This document shows positions 1 to 10,600 of a DNA stretch of 64,000 nucleotides, one piece after another. The stretch comes from Cheiracanthium punctorium (Eukaryota > Arthropoda > Arachnida > Araneae > Cheiracanthiidae): the NCBI GenBank assembly GCA_038373885.1, contig JAWZYV010012276.1, forward strand, positions 392,215 to 456,214, given 5' to 3'. Position numbers and translations under genes: made by a program. Each line of letters opens with the position of its first letter. Within the stretch, counting starts at the first letter, position 1. The notes below the pieces were generated by a model, which was given only the letters and a program-made list of their open reading frames with translations, did no database searches and had not been told where the DNA came from.

Positions 1-497
1 TAAGTGTTCGGAAAGTCGAGTGGTGTCACTCCAGATTTTTATTTTTCACTTTTTAGTTCGATTTGCTATAAAAGCGTGTTTTTTAGTTTTTGTTAAACTG
101 TAAATATTTAAAATTTATTTTTAATTTTCGATATCTCTCATAAGACACTAAGTTGGAAAGTACAAACTGTGAGATAATTTATTTTCACTGTGCACCGGTG
201 GCGTAGCCAGGATTTTATTTCAGGGTTTGGCTGGGTATCAAATTTAAAGCTAAAGTTCAATTGTAAGCTAAGTAAAGGGTCCCATTTCGGGGAGGGAGCA
301 GCCCCCTGAGCCCCCCTCTTGCTATGCACCAAAGTATTAACCAACCTGCAGTTAAATGCTACCTTCCTCACTAAAAAGGAAAAATAGGTCTCTAATCAAC
401 AAATAAAAGCGTGTTAAAAAGAATGGCCTTAACATGTTCTTGTACTCAACTCTTCCATAATGTGATGGATCACGATATTTTGTAAAAATAAAAATTT
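1..497. other. Intergenic, repeat remnants only
   Basis: No credible gene is visible. Fragments of the dispersed family that carries the motif AAAAGCGTGTT occur near 70 and 400. A remnant GTGGCGTAGCCAGG near 195, similar to the hAT-type termini found elsewhere in the window, is also present. No paired terminus or target duplication was found here. Confidence 0.5.
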
Positions 498-569
498 TGC
501 CGTGCCCAGGATTTGAACCTGGGTTATTGCAGCCACAACGCAATGCACTAACCACTATACGATCACGGC
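498..569 (-). tRNA. tRNA-His (anticodon GTG), possibly slightly degenerate
   Basis: The minus strand folds as a 72-nt tRNA. The acceptor begins GCCGTGA, the D-arm contains TAGTGGTTAG (box A), the anticodon loop is TTGTGGC (anticodon GTG, histidine), and the T-arm is CCAGG-TTCAAAT-CCTGG (box B). A T-run a few bases after the 3' end would serve as a Pol III terminator. One acceptor pair is wrong: position 7 is A and position 66 is G, where the usual animal tRNA-His has A-U. It could be a functional gene with one mismatch, a decaying copy, or a tRNA-derived repeat. No SINE body is evident next to it. Confidence 0.8.
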
Positions 570-659
570 CACAGTAAAAAAGGTTTTCTTAAGATTGTAA
601 TCTTTGGAAGTGTTCTACTTTCAATCGGGATAAGAAATGAGGAAATTATATAATCCTGA

Positions 660-991
660 TCAGGATAATGAGATAAACTAATAAAATTATTGTATTGTCA
701 CCGGTTCTTCATAAATGTACAAAGTTTAAATTAAATCTGACCGTTTAAAGTGTGCCAAATTTGAGTCCAAAGGAGTCGGTTACAAACATACATACAGGTG
801 AAGCTAATGAATAAAAGCGTGTTAAAATCAGGATAATGGGATAAACTTATCAAAATATTGTATTGTCATCGATCCTTGATATATCTACAAAGTTTAAATT
901 AAATCTGACCGTTTAAAGTGGGTCAAAATCGAGTTCAAAGGAGTCGGTTACAAACATACATACAGGTGAAGCTAATAAAAGTGTGTTAAAA
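660..991 (+). repeat. Two tandem copies of a roughly 165-bp non-LTR-like 3' tail
   Basis: Copy 1 spans 660-827 and copy 2 spans 828-991. Both begin TCAGGATAATG and pass through TTTAAATTAAATCTGACCG. Both end with ACATACATACAGGTGAAGC followed by AATAAAAG and GTGTTAAAA. This A-rich, TACA-rich ending resembles the 3' ends of RTE-type LINEs; that family assignment is from memory and uncertain. No open reading frame is present. Confidence 0.6.
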
Positions 992-1517
992 ACAAAAACA
1001 CTCTATGGCCTTCTACACACTCCAAGACCTCCGAGATATGAGACTCAAATAGCCCTGTTCTTCTACATTAACTATCATAAAAAAAAAATCTAGAATTTCT
1101 TAGTGTTTTCCGGTCCTATATGAGCACCCCCTGTCTCAGATAAAACCCGGATTAATTAGGCACCCACAACCGTCCTCCATAATTGATAGAGTATAGAGAT
1201 ATTAAAGCCATAGAGATATTAAAGCTTTGACAAATGATTTTTTTTAATTAATAAAAATTTTATTTTCAAATTAAAAGAAATATATAAAAAAATATTTACA
1301 AAAATGTTAAACGATGCAGACTTTTTTCCCCCTAGAGAATCATTTGATCTGATTGGGGGATGCCCGGCACAATCCTGCCCAGGCACCAAAACTAAAGACA
1401 AAATGCGTCTTCTTTGATGCAGTTAAAAGCTTGCATTACGCAGTACTGTACTACTAGTACGCAGTACTGTAAAAAATACATACTTTACAGTTCCAGATCA
1501 TTTTTCTACAATGTGCT

Positions 1518-2074
1518 CTATTTTTTCGTTTCTCTGATGCGGCTAAAAGCTTGCATCAGAACTTCATTTATTTCTTTTGTGTGACTTCTCATTAGATTTT
1601 GCCAGTCTTCGGTGCCCATTATATCACTAGAATTTCCTGACAGGAAGTCCGCAGCTTGGTCGATGAGATCTTGCTTCTCGTGCTGTAGTGCGAAATCGAG
1701 CGTGTCACAAAAGGTATCGACAGACAGATTGCCTTTTATGAACTCCAAGCACATCGCTTTTAGCTCATGGACTAGGTACTTATCGGCTATCTTATACAGG
1801 CTGAACACGTTCTTTATACTGAGTTCATCTGTATTGCTGGAGTACAGGTAATGTACGAATGTACGGAACGGGCCCGTTTCACAGTCGACGACAGAAACGA
1901 CTCCCGTGGCCTTCTCCTGCATGTCGTGCCTAAACATGGAATTGAACACGGGAGTTCGGGCTGCCAGGATGGCCCTGTGGAGTCGAAATTCTTCGCCTTG
2001 AACCCGGACGGTGACGTCACTTTCGTCGGCGCTGACGAGGAGACCTTTCAAGTCGTTACACAATTTCTCTATGC
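1518..2074 (-). CDS. MATH-BTB protein (TDPOZ/SPOP-like), exon 2: BTB/POZ and C-terminal helices
   Basis: This is the second coding exon of a two-exon gene. The acceptor reads TTTTTAATTTTAG before the exon (AG at 2075-2076). Joined in phase to the exon ending at 5995 it gives 1011 coding bases, 336 residues plus a TAG stop. Residues about 169-265 are a BTB/POZ fold with the hallmark SDV...LHRAILAARTPVF...MF and the later FVHYLYS and ADKYLVHELK segments. Residues about 270-336 resemble the 3-box/BACK helices of SPOP-type proteins. In this family BTB binds Cullin-3 and dimerises, and the MATH part recruits substrates for ubiquitylation, in nucleus or cytosol. The 3' end is partly duplicated just downstream, near 1400-1445. 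It is probably one member of the large TDPOZ-like family known in spiders; the exact orthologue is not identifiable by eye. Confidence 0.88.
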
Positions 2075-2947
2075 CTAAAATTAAAAATCTGCATCAGAAC
2101 CCATCACAATGAAAAGCTTAAACGAATTGAATATAATATCAGACAATTATCAGCAAGTTCTGCCGTTTCTGGGTTCGGCAGAACTTTCTGATACCCCCCC
2201 CCCCCTTAATTTTGATTTTTGTGAAGGAAACGGTAATGATGAAGTCTTTTTGTGCAAAATTCTGCCTTTTCCACCGTTTGGACCCCATTCGTTTCCTGCT
2301 ACATATTTTTCAGATGCAATTATAGATAATTTATCTCCAGGAGAATGGTGGGAATCACTAAAAAGATACAATGGCTTAAAAAAATTCTAACTTTGCATGT
2401 CATTTGTTCCATTGTGTAGCATCACCAGCTAGCATTCAACCCACTTTTTTTTTACCAATTTCACTATAATTCATACCAAGCTTAGAAATAGGCTTGAATT
2501 GCAAACTGCATAAAAACAGGTAATGTTTTATAAAATGCTGAATTCTAAAGACAGAAATCTTGGTCCTGAAACATTGGAAGACTAATTAATAAATTTCCTG
2601 TCGATAACGATTCTGGGATCGACTCATCGCTCCCGGTGCATCTGCCATTTGCGGCCATGTTGAAATTTAGAGAAAAACGACATTTTTATCTCTAACTAAA
2701 AGCAAAAACTTTTTGTGCAGTTCGAAAGATCACCAAAAAATTAACCTTTTTAAACTTGCCGCTACTTTCAACTCTAAATATCTAGCGAGATATCGCGCCT
2801 TGAAAAAGTAAACACAGGAGCGAAGCAAGCCATTCATTCCTTGATTCTTTGAAAAAAATCACGGAACATAATGTGTGCAGATCGATGAGAAAAAAAGCGC
2901 AACAGATTCTTTGGTGGCGACATCTATGAATTATTTTTTAACTAAAT

Positions 2948-3713
2948 CAGCGCTGCGCAAACCGGGGGTCGCGAGATAATTTTGGGGGGTCGCCAAATCC
3001 AAAGAGATTCAAATTTATGAAAAACCTGCAATTATTTATTTCAAAGAACTGAAATAATACAAGAGAAGAAACTGAAAATTATTATTTTACGAGTGCGATA
3101 TTCGCGATCGCTATCACGGGGCTTCAAAACCACGTTATCATGTATAGTGATCTGCAAATTGATCATGCATAGTGATCTTCAAAATTATTTTCCATTAAAA
3201 CAAAACATCGATCTCGATTGGATCCAGAGGATGACTTACGACTTGCGATTTCCAATACAGATCCGAACATGGTAGCAACCATGAAGAAGCAACCTTTGCA
3301 AGCACATATTTCACATTGACTTTTTATGATGTTATGTTTTTTAAAAGTATTTTTCATTAAAAAATATTTATATCCATATGCATAAATAAAGCTTGTTTCC
3401 TAAAATTATGTGTTGATTCATTAACTGATTTTTATGATGTTACAACTTTTATAACATTTTTTATGGTGGTTTATAAGTTTGGTGCGCTATTTTAAAAACG
3501 CGTTATTTCAATCGATGACGTCACGACACTCTTTTAAAAACACCCTGCAAGAGCAACTCCCAGAAAGAATTTCAATGTAGCTTCGTTTTCAATTAAAGAA
3601 AATGTCTACTGTCTATCCAGGGATCGCGACAAAATTATACTCAAAATAGGTGGTCGCGACAAAATTTTACACAAATTAGGGGGTCGCAGATGAAAATAGT
3701 TTGCGCACCACTG
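2948..3713 (+). mobile_element. hAT-type MITE, copy A (766 bp) with 8-bp TSD
   Basis: The element starts CAGCGCTGCGCAAAC and ends GTTTGCGCACCACTG, an imperfect terminal inverted repeat. It is flanked by perfect 8-bp duplications AACTAAAT (2940-2947 and 3714-3721), as expected of hAT transposition. It has no transposase frame, so it is non-autonomous. It lies in the MATH-BTB intron, in inverse orientation to copy B at 4253-5002. Confidence 0.88.
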
Positions 3714-4252
3714 AACTAAATCAATAAAAATGTCAGTTTCAAGAGGATTAAATAATTTTACAATTGCGCAAAATGCTTTCGAAGCCATATTTTAACTAAT
3801 CAAATTTATTAATTTACTACATTAAAAAAACTATATAAAACCCTTCATTATAATTTATATTTTACTAATTTTTCACTAATTTTATTTATTTAAGTACAAA
3901 TGCATGTTCGAGCGAAAGCTTTATTGTTACAAAGAAAATATTTTTAAAGAAACAATACATTGCAGCATGAATATAGTGATAAATATCTAGATAGGTTATT
4001 TTTCTCTTCTACGGTAATCTCCCCAGCCGCCCCCTCAGAGATTTTGCTACTAACAATTGCATTGATTAAAGTATTGATTTTTTCCAGGACGGTTTTTTCC
4101 GGCGGTGTCCCCCCCCCCTGGACGAAATAGGACAACCCTGTTTTATTTAAATTCTGTGTAAGGAGATATAATAGGGTTATGACACTAACTAGAGATCCGA
4201 GCAACTTTCTTGCCGGACAACTGTGAGAGCGATTTTCTGGCGTTACCTAGAC

Positions 4253-5002
4253 CAGTGGTACGCAAACTATTTTCATTTGCGACCCCCTATTTTGTGTAAA
4301 ATTTTGTCGCGACCCCTGGATAGACAGTAGACATTTTGTTTAATTGAAAACGAAGTTACATTGAAATTCTTTCTGGGAGTTGCTCTTACAGGGTGTTTTT
4401 AAAAGAGTGTCGTGACGTCATCGATTGAAATAACGCGTTTTTAAAATAGCGCACCAAACTTATAAACCACCATAAAAAATGTTATAAAAGTTGTAACATC
4501 ATAAAAATCAGTTAATGAATCAACACATAATTTTAGGAAACAAGCTTTATTTATGCATATGGATATAAATATTTTTTAATGAAAAATACTTTTAAAAAAC
4601 ATTACATCATAAAAAGTCAATGTGAAATATGTGCTTGCAAAGGTTGCTTCTTCATGGTTGCTTCTATGTTCGGATCTGTATTGGAAATCGCAAGTCGTAA
4701 GTCATCCTCTGGATCCAATCGAGATCGATGTTTTGTTTTAATGGAAAATAGTTTTGAAGATCACTATGCATGATCACTATGCATGATCAATTTGCAGATC
4801 ACTCTATGCATGAAAACGTGGTTCTGAAGCCCCGTGATAGCGATCGCGAATATCGCGCTCGTAAAATAATAATTGTCAGTTTCTTCTCTTGTATTATTTC
4901 AGTTCTTTGAAATGAATAATTGTAGATTTTTCATAAATTTGAATCCCTTTGAATTTGGCGACCCCCAAAAATTTTCTCGCGACCCCGGTTTGCGCACCGC
5001 TG
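4253..5002 (-). mobile_element. hAT-type MITE, copy B (750 bp), inverted relative to copy A, with 8-bp TSD
   Basis: Starts CAGTGGTACGCAAAC and ends GTTTGCGCACCGCTG. It is flanked by a perfect 8-bp duplication ACCTAGAC (4245-4252 and 5003-5010). Over nearly its whole length it is the reverse complement of copy A. The two different target duplications prove two independent insertions rather than one inverted duplication. Confidence 0.88.
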
Positions 5003-5994
5003 ACCTAGACGACGACGATCTTGAACTTTTTGCTTTCCAAACGAAAATAATCCGAATCAGTACTTCTTCCTGCTGCATCACTGACTGCAGATCGAAGCTT
5101 GGCTTGAAGTGATAAAAGTATGGTGGCGTGCAAGTGGAGTATGGAATCAGAAGTCAATTTTATTGATCAATTGATCATTATTAATTTAAGTACAAGCAAT
5201 AACAAATTGTCGCTGATCCGATATAAATATACCAACGAAACGGTGCTCAGTGCCGTGGCCAGAAGGTTTTTACGGGGGGGGGGGGTAATGCCATAAAGAA
5301 AAATCTTGTGATCCGGAAATAGTGAGCTCCAAAAAGGCCCTTTTTAAGGTACATTGAAGCCCCTTATCCAGGGCTATAATAACCACTGGTTACCCAGGGC
5401 AGAGCACCCGGTCCCCGGATTTAGGAGATGGCATTACGTGCGAGAAAAGTAGACCATAATTCGATTAATAGCAGTTAATCTTGGAAAAAGTAGTGAAGAT
5501 GAGACCTCATAATCATTTGTTGCCATAGAGTCCCTTAATCCGTTGTTAAGAATCTGTCTTTATTGGTTATTTCAGCTGTGCAAACACAATGTCTATTCCA
5601 TTTTATATTTACAACAGTAAAAAGAAGTTACGCATAAAATATCTTTAAAATTTCTAACTAAAAATTAGAAGATATAGAGCTCTTCCTATTTTGTGGACCA
5701 CTGCCAAGAATAAAGCTTTTTTGAAAAATTTAGGAGGGGTTCTGACCCCCCCAAAACCACCCTCGATACGCCACTGTAGATGCAGGAATCACGATAAGTA
5801 AAATAACAACCTACACGCCAAAAAAAGCGATACCCAAACATGCCATGACTATTTGGCGTCGGAGGAAGTTTATTTACTTTTACAACCCTCAACGATAACT
5901 CCGCCTTCTCGTCTAGGCTGGCAAAAAAATTGTTCGGATTTTACGTTAGTGTGATAACCCCCAAAAGTGGGAAACATTCTACATTGATACTTAC

Positions 5995-6448
5995 CTCTGA
6001 CTCTTTGTGCTTCGTCACACTTCAACGAACAGACCACTGTGAGAACTCCTGACGGTAAGAACTCCGATTTTCTCTCAACCAGTTCTGATCTTTCAATGGC
6101 TTTTGACGCACCCCATCCAGGGCCTACCTTTTCAAAGGTTTTCTTGATTTCTTTCACTATTTCTTCTCTGCCGTCAGTCCTCTTTAAAAAGAGGCTGAAG
6201 GTTGCAGATACAGGTGAGCCCAAATCTCCTCTGAAGACGTACAACTCGATGTATCCTTCTGAGGTATTCCTTTTTCCGTTCGGATACAATTTAAGGAACC
6301 AGGATAAGTTGCAGAAGGAAAACTGGGAACTATAGTAACATTCATCTGCCGCATCCGAGAGGGATAGGAAGTCCGCAATCTCCCACTCGATGTCGATCGA
6401 AGCCCCTCTTGTATCCTTCAGCTGGCCGACAATTTTTCGTTCGGACAT
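5995..6448 (-). CDS. MATH-BTB protein (TDPOZ/SPOP-like), exon 1: MATH/TRAF domain
   Basis: First coding exon: ATG at 6448-6446, ending AGAG before a perfect GTAAGT donor (5994-5989). It contributes 151 codons plus one base, and the split glycine codon is completed by exon 2. Residues about 21-144 form a MATH (meprin/TRAF homology) domain: WEIADFLSL, then FSFCNLSWFLKLYPNG, the strand segment GYIELYVF, and a late segment PGWGASKAIERSELV. In SPOP-like adaptors this domain recognises degrons in substrates. If the donor is ignored the frame stays open for 41 more codons with no recognisable domain, so the splice is preferred. The exact 1011-nt in-frame join and consensus splice sites support an intact gene. 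No TATA box or initiator was convincingly identified upstream. Confidence 0.85.
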
Positions 6449-6830
6449 GTTAGAGCTAAATGACGAGGGAGAAAAAGGAAGTATTTGCAGTCAAATCCTC
6501 TACAAAAATAAAATTAACCCTTTGTAGCGCGGTGGTGGTACCATGAAAACTAGACCTTGCCTCGGAAAAGTTACAAGCGGAGAGAGCAATTTCATTGGTC
6601 CTCGGATAAAGCGCCAAGAGCAAAAATCACGCCAATGATCTTGGCGAGAATTAAAGTTGGAGATAATATTTTCAGTGTTTACTATTTAATAACAATGACA
6701 TAACATATTAACCAGTAAGTTTTAATAATTATTGAACTGATAAAACATAATTATTATACTAGAAAAACTTCAATGTGGGGCCATAATTAACATCATAGCG
6801 AGAACATAGTAATAGGTGATTGATTATGAA
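6449..6830. other. 5' flank of the MATH-BTB gene, with a TTAA-type repeat remnant
   Basis: No further coding exon is recognisable. TTAACCCTTTGTAGCGC near 6512 resembles the termini of the TTAA MITEs elsewhere. A segment around 6560-6605 (GGAAAAGTTACAAGCGGAGA) recurs in reverse orientation near 12350-12400. The core promoter was not identified. Confidence 0.4.
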
Positions 6831-8150
6831 TAGGGCCCTACAAAATATGCGGAAAATTTTTCGGAATTATGCGGTAGTTAATTGAAATTATGCAGTATTT
6901 ATAGAAATTTATTGAAATAATGCGGATGAGTAGGGAAATAACTACGTTAAAAAGAAAAGATATTTTAATTTACAAATTAAAAACAAATCAGTGCGTTTTA
7001 CTTTTGCTCAAAAGATTATTAAAATAAAGTTCTGTAGATGTTAATTCCGCAGCCTATGATTCCTTCAAACTCTGCCTGCCTTTGCTTTGTAAATATTCAA
7101 CCGTGGCATGAAACTGCTCTTTCACAGTCAACAGCAGGTATGGGCAACCTTTGAAAAGTACCAGGTTAAACTTTAAGATGCTAATGAAGTCGCGAGATGT
7201 ATAATTGGGAATCTATATGGGATTTTGAATGGGTTAAATGGGTTTCATATGTTCCGTGGGACGGACCAAAAGCCTGGCGGGCTGAAGGTTGCCCATATAT
7301 GGTCAACAGAATTTGGTAAAACGGAGAGTACTTGGAAAAAACACTCAAATACTGTGTTAAACATAAAGTAATAAAAAACTTGTAAAAAACACACATAGAA
7401 GGCTTCTCAGTCCAAGCCCTTCGTTGCAAGCAACACAGAGAACTTACAAAGTTTTTTATTTACTTTACGGAGAGTACTTGCTTTGCATTACGTGTTAGTT
7501 TTGGAAACCTCTGTAAAACAGCCTCTGAATTCTAAAATCTTACTAATTTTCCTGCGGAACATTCGTTTACATACTCCTTTTAAGTAGCATACTCAAGACT
7601 TATTTGAAAATCATCAAATCCTGGAATATTGCTGAAGATTTCTTCATCATCAACATTCATGTTGGACAAATGTTCTGGGGTCAAACACTCGAGCCGCTTT
7701 CATGAATTTCAAACCAGGTTGGGAAACTTACACGCTTAAACCCAAAGAGCGAAAAAAAAAAAAAAAAACGATACACTGCGGAAGGATCTGTTCCCATGGA
7801 AACCGACCGGTATTTTCGCGAAAGGGCTCTTTAAGTAGTCATTTTTCTGAGAATGCTGTCCTGGCTTCCTATCTCTTCCGAGAATTTCCCCTCCTCGCTT
7901 ATTGTTATATTCCGCTCCGCTCTTGTGATCGAAAAACGCTCCTCAAGGAGAAGCTCACTTTTGAAAACTGACTCACTTTTCGCTCCGACTGAAAGAATTT
8001 CGCTCGTTTGGTTTAAGCGTGAGGTCCTCGCTTTTTGGAGACGGTCCATTTCTGGACAATAATAAACATTCAAGGAGTCTTTAAAGAAAACATGTTGAGT
8101 TATGCAAAATTCTACATTTTACGTATTTTTGCATATTTTATAGAGCCCTA
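6831..8150. mobile_element. Candidate hAT-type element with TAGGGC termini (1.3 kb)
   Basis: The left end TAGGGCCCTACAAAATATGC and the right end GCATATTTTATAGAGCCCTA form an imperfect inverted repeat of about 20 bp. No 8-bp target duplication is intact. A degenerate reading frame that may be the end of a hAT-type transposase lies inside (7575-7715, minus). Outside, a roughly 90-bp segment (near 6745-6830 and 8155-8250) is repeated directly on both sides. Confidence 0.5.
7575..7715 (-). pseudogene. Possible hAT transposase C-terminal remnant
   Basis: On the minus strand a short segment reads KFMKAARVFDPRTF. After a frame change it continues with DDEEIFSNIPGFDDF and a stop. The VFDPR followed by a short PGF motif resembles the region before the dimerisation domain of some hAT transposases. 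It is shorter than 50 residues, frame-shifted and identified from motif memory only. Confidence 0.3.
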
Positions 8151-9000
8151 CCTATAATTAATAAATATACTAGAAAAATTTACATGTGAGGGAGGGGTGT
8201 TGTTACATAAATAACAACGTAGCAAGAGCATAGTAATAAGTTAATTATCATAAATAAAAACAATACACAAAATAATTGATATAATAAATGATAATTCATT
8301 AATTACATCAATTAAAAGTTAATTAGAAAACAGGGGAGAAGCTGTGGCGTAGCGAAAGGGACAGAGGGTGCGCCCGCCCCGGGTGGCAAAATCCCTATCG
8401 TATTTGGCTTATTTTAAAGAGATTAAAATGACATTTTTTTTTATCTTTATAAATATACAGTTGGCTCTCGTTTAACGATGCTCTACTTCTATGACGATCT
8501 TAATTTAAAGACGATATTTCACAGTCCCCGCATGGCGATTTTTCAAGGACCGATCCAGCCACCATTCCTTGAAATCTCCCTTTGATCCAGACACGCATAA
8601 CGATTTTTCATTATTTGGCGACTTACGTATATGTATAGTTAATAATTAGTTCTAAGAAAACAGTATTTCATATGTTTTCTTTGATAAAAACTAAGAAACA
8701 GCTAGAATAGCTTGCCACCAATGGCGAATTTTCATTATTCGGCTATTTACACATGCTCATAAACGATAATTACTGCTCATGTGAGGTTGCCGGGAAGCGT
8801 TTTCCGAAACCCTCAAACGTTCACGCACTTGGCGAAAACAAGAGCGCGCCAACGATTTGGCGGAAGAGAGGGGTTACGCACGCTTGCAATGTTAGCAAGA
8901 GCGCCACAAGAATTTATGATGTTATAACAGACGCGCTTTTCTGATGTGTTGAAAGAATGCAATTAATTTAATATATTGGTAGAATATGAAATGTATATAA
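8151..9000. other. Gene-free stretch with a pogo/Tigger-like end and one arm of a dispersed repeat
   Basis: TATACAGTTGGCTCTCG followed by TTTAACGA near 8455 resembles the 5' terminus of pogo/Tigger-type mariner elements; no matching opposite end was found. The segment 8745-8900 (GTTGCCGGGAAGCGTTTTCC, then GGCGAAAACAAGAGCGCGCC) recurs inverted near 10690-10790. No gene is seen. Confidence 0.4.
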
Positions 9001-9460
9001 TATGATTGTATGTATAAAACATTTATTTATAGATAAAAATTTAATTTATCTGCTCCGAAATTTTATCCTAAGCACTTTAAAATTGTTTATCGCATGTTCT
9101 TTTTGGCGCCATCTACTTTTTTTTAACGTAATTATCACAATAGGTTTATTGATCTATTGCTTAAGTTTAATTTTAGAGGAAACGTTAATAAACATGTTTC
9201 CGATATATTTTAAGAATGGAATTTGTTAAATAATAAATGGTACAGTAAGAAATGTAGATAATTTTATGCTTTAGACATTTATTTACAGATAAAAACACAA
9301 CTTAAATGCTTAAAACTTTTCTATAAGCACTTCAAAAAATGCCTAACATTTGGTGCTACCGACGGGTTTTTTTTTTTTAACGGAATTATCTTACTAATAG
9401 TAGCTTTCTTAGTTTGCTGTTGTACGTTTAATTTCTAGCATCGTATGGAAACATATAGTT
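9000..9460 (+). repeat. Diverged tandem duplication (about 230-bp units)
   Basis: Two diverged copies follow each other, about 9000-9230 and 9250-9460. They share ACATTTATTTA(T/C)AGATAAAAA, a TAAGCACTT segment, GGCGCCATCTAC versus GGTGCTACCGAC, and a T-run followed by AACGTAATTATC or AACGGAATTATC. They contain no gene. Confidence 0.5.
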
Positions 9461-9689
9461 ATTTTTTCCTTACTATTCAAAACTGAGAACATGCAAAATA
9501 AGTCAATATTTCGTTATCAAACGTAAAGAATTAACCAAGAAATTTTTTTAACTAATGTTCAATAATAAACTATCATTTTATATATTGAGAGATTTTACTG
9601 TGGTGATTCCACTTTTTATCTATTTCACTGAAACTTTATTTCTCATGTGCGATGATGTGTTTTAGGAGATAAGATGGTTAATATATTAT

Positions 9690-9750
9690 TAATATATAAT
9701 TTATATAATAATTATATATATATATATAATTATTATTTATAATATATAAG
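9690..9750. repeat. AT-rich palindromic tract
   Basis: A run of TATA-type dinucleotides flanked by mirrored TTATAATATATAA-like halves forms an AT-only inverted repeat. It is probably a low-complexity microsatellite with cruciform potential. Confidence 0.6.
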
Positions 9751-10160
9751 AACAATTTTTGAACTCAACAATTAAAAATTAATATATTAAATTATTTACT
9801 TTATTTGTGTACCTTGTTAAGTATTTAATTAATTTAATAATGATAGCTTAAAAGAATCAAGAAACACGAAATAGCAATAAGAACAGAGAAAACGTGGCTT
9901 ACGCAAAAATTTCAATTTTTTTAATATAAAAATTCATAAATCTTAATTTATTCTACTTGTATAAAATTGGTTATTTTAAAGGCTGAATAAACTCGATGCT
10001 TGTAAGTCTTATCAGTGAAAGTACAATTATGTATTAAAAAACAAAATAATCAAACTAAGACCATGAATAAATTTATTTACAAAATCATAAAATACAAATC
10101 TAAGTATATAATTAATTAATAATATTATGCGTCCTACAAACATGTGTAGGGAAAAAATCC

Positions 10161-10600
10161 TCAATTGTTTTTTCCATGGGATTTTGCGTTGGGCCTGTTT
10201 TTGGAAACATTTTCAGTAATACTTCTTTTGCGTTTAACGCTTTTATTTTGTAGTTGTTTTAGAGGTCGTCCTGATGGAACTCTTGTACTGGTTCTTGTTA
10301 AACCAGGACGACGTGTTGCTATAGATGTTGGCTGCACTTTGATTTTTTTCTCTCTAGACAATTTACAAAAATAAAGTTTATTTATACTTTTCAAATTGTG
10401 GCTCACTGTAATAAACAATCCATTCTAATTTCATAATGTTGGAAAGAGAATCTTTGAAAGCTTCAGATTCATCTTTATCTTTCAGCGGTAGCCGTAAAAC
10501 AACGATTTGGTCGTTAGATTTTCCATCATCAACGACGCAATTCGGATATTTTTAAACGATCTCATCTAAAACACTGTGTCTGAATTTCGACAGAGACATT
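10161..10600 (-). pseudogene. Degenerate protein-coding repeat, family not identified
   Basis: A minus-strand frame starts MSLSKFRHSVLDEIV, hits a TAA, then continues in the same frame as KYPNCVVDDGKSND, LRLPLKDKDESEAF and MKLEWIVYYSEPQFEKYK to a second stop. An overlapping frame continues with KKIKVQPTSIATRRPG, SGRPLKQLQN and RPNAKSHGKNN. The two parts read like one protein broken by a stop and a frameshift. The basic tail with VQPTS, SGRP and PNAKSHG blocks looks like the C-terminus of a repeat-borne, transposase-associated protein. I cannot name the family with confidence. Confidence 0.4.

Larger units (their letters stand above)
2075..5994 (-). other. Intron of the MATH-BTB gene (3.9 kb)
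   Basis: Bounded by GTAAGT at the exon-1 side and TTTTAG at the exon-2 side. It holds two opposite-orientation copies of one hAT MITE (2948-3713 and 4253-5002). The remainder (2077-2939, 3722-4244, 5011-5990) shows no coding signal, only G/C homopolymer runs near 2195, 4107 and 5273 and repeat debris. Confidence 0.75.

Noticed and set aside
352..555. Open frame across the tRNA
   Set aside because: It is the antisense-frame shadow of the tRNA-His-like gene and flanking repeat, with no protein signal.
1612..2078. Plus-strand frames opposite the BTB exon
   Set aside because: Shadows of the minus-strand coding exon; the BTB motifs are only on the minus strand.
3163..4773. Matching 64-codon frames (minus and plus) beginning MKNTFKKH
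   Set aside because: They are the same non-coding MITE sequence seen twice in opposite orientation, not a gene family.
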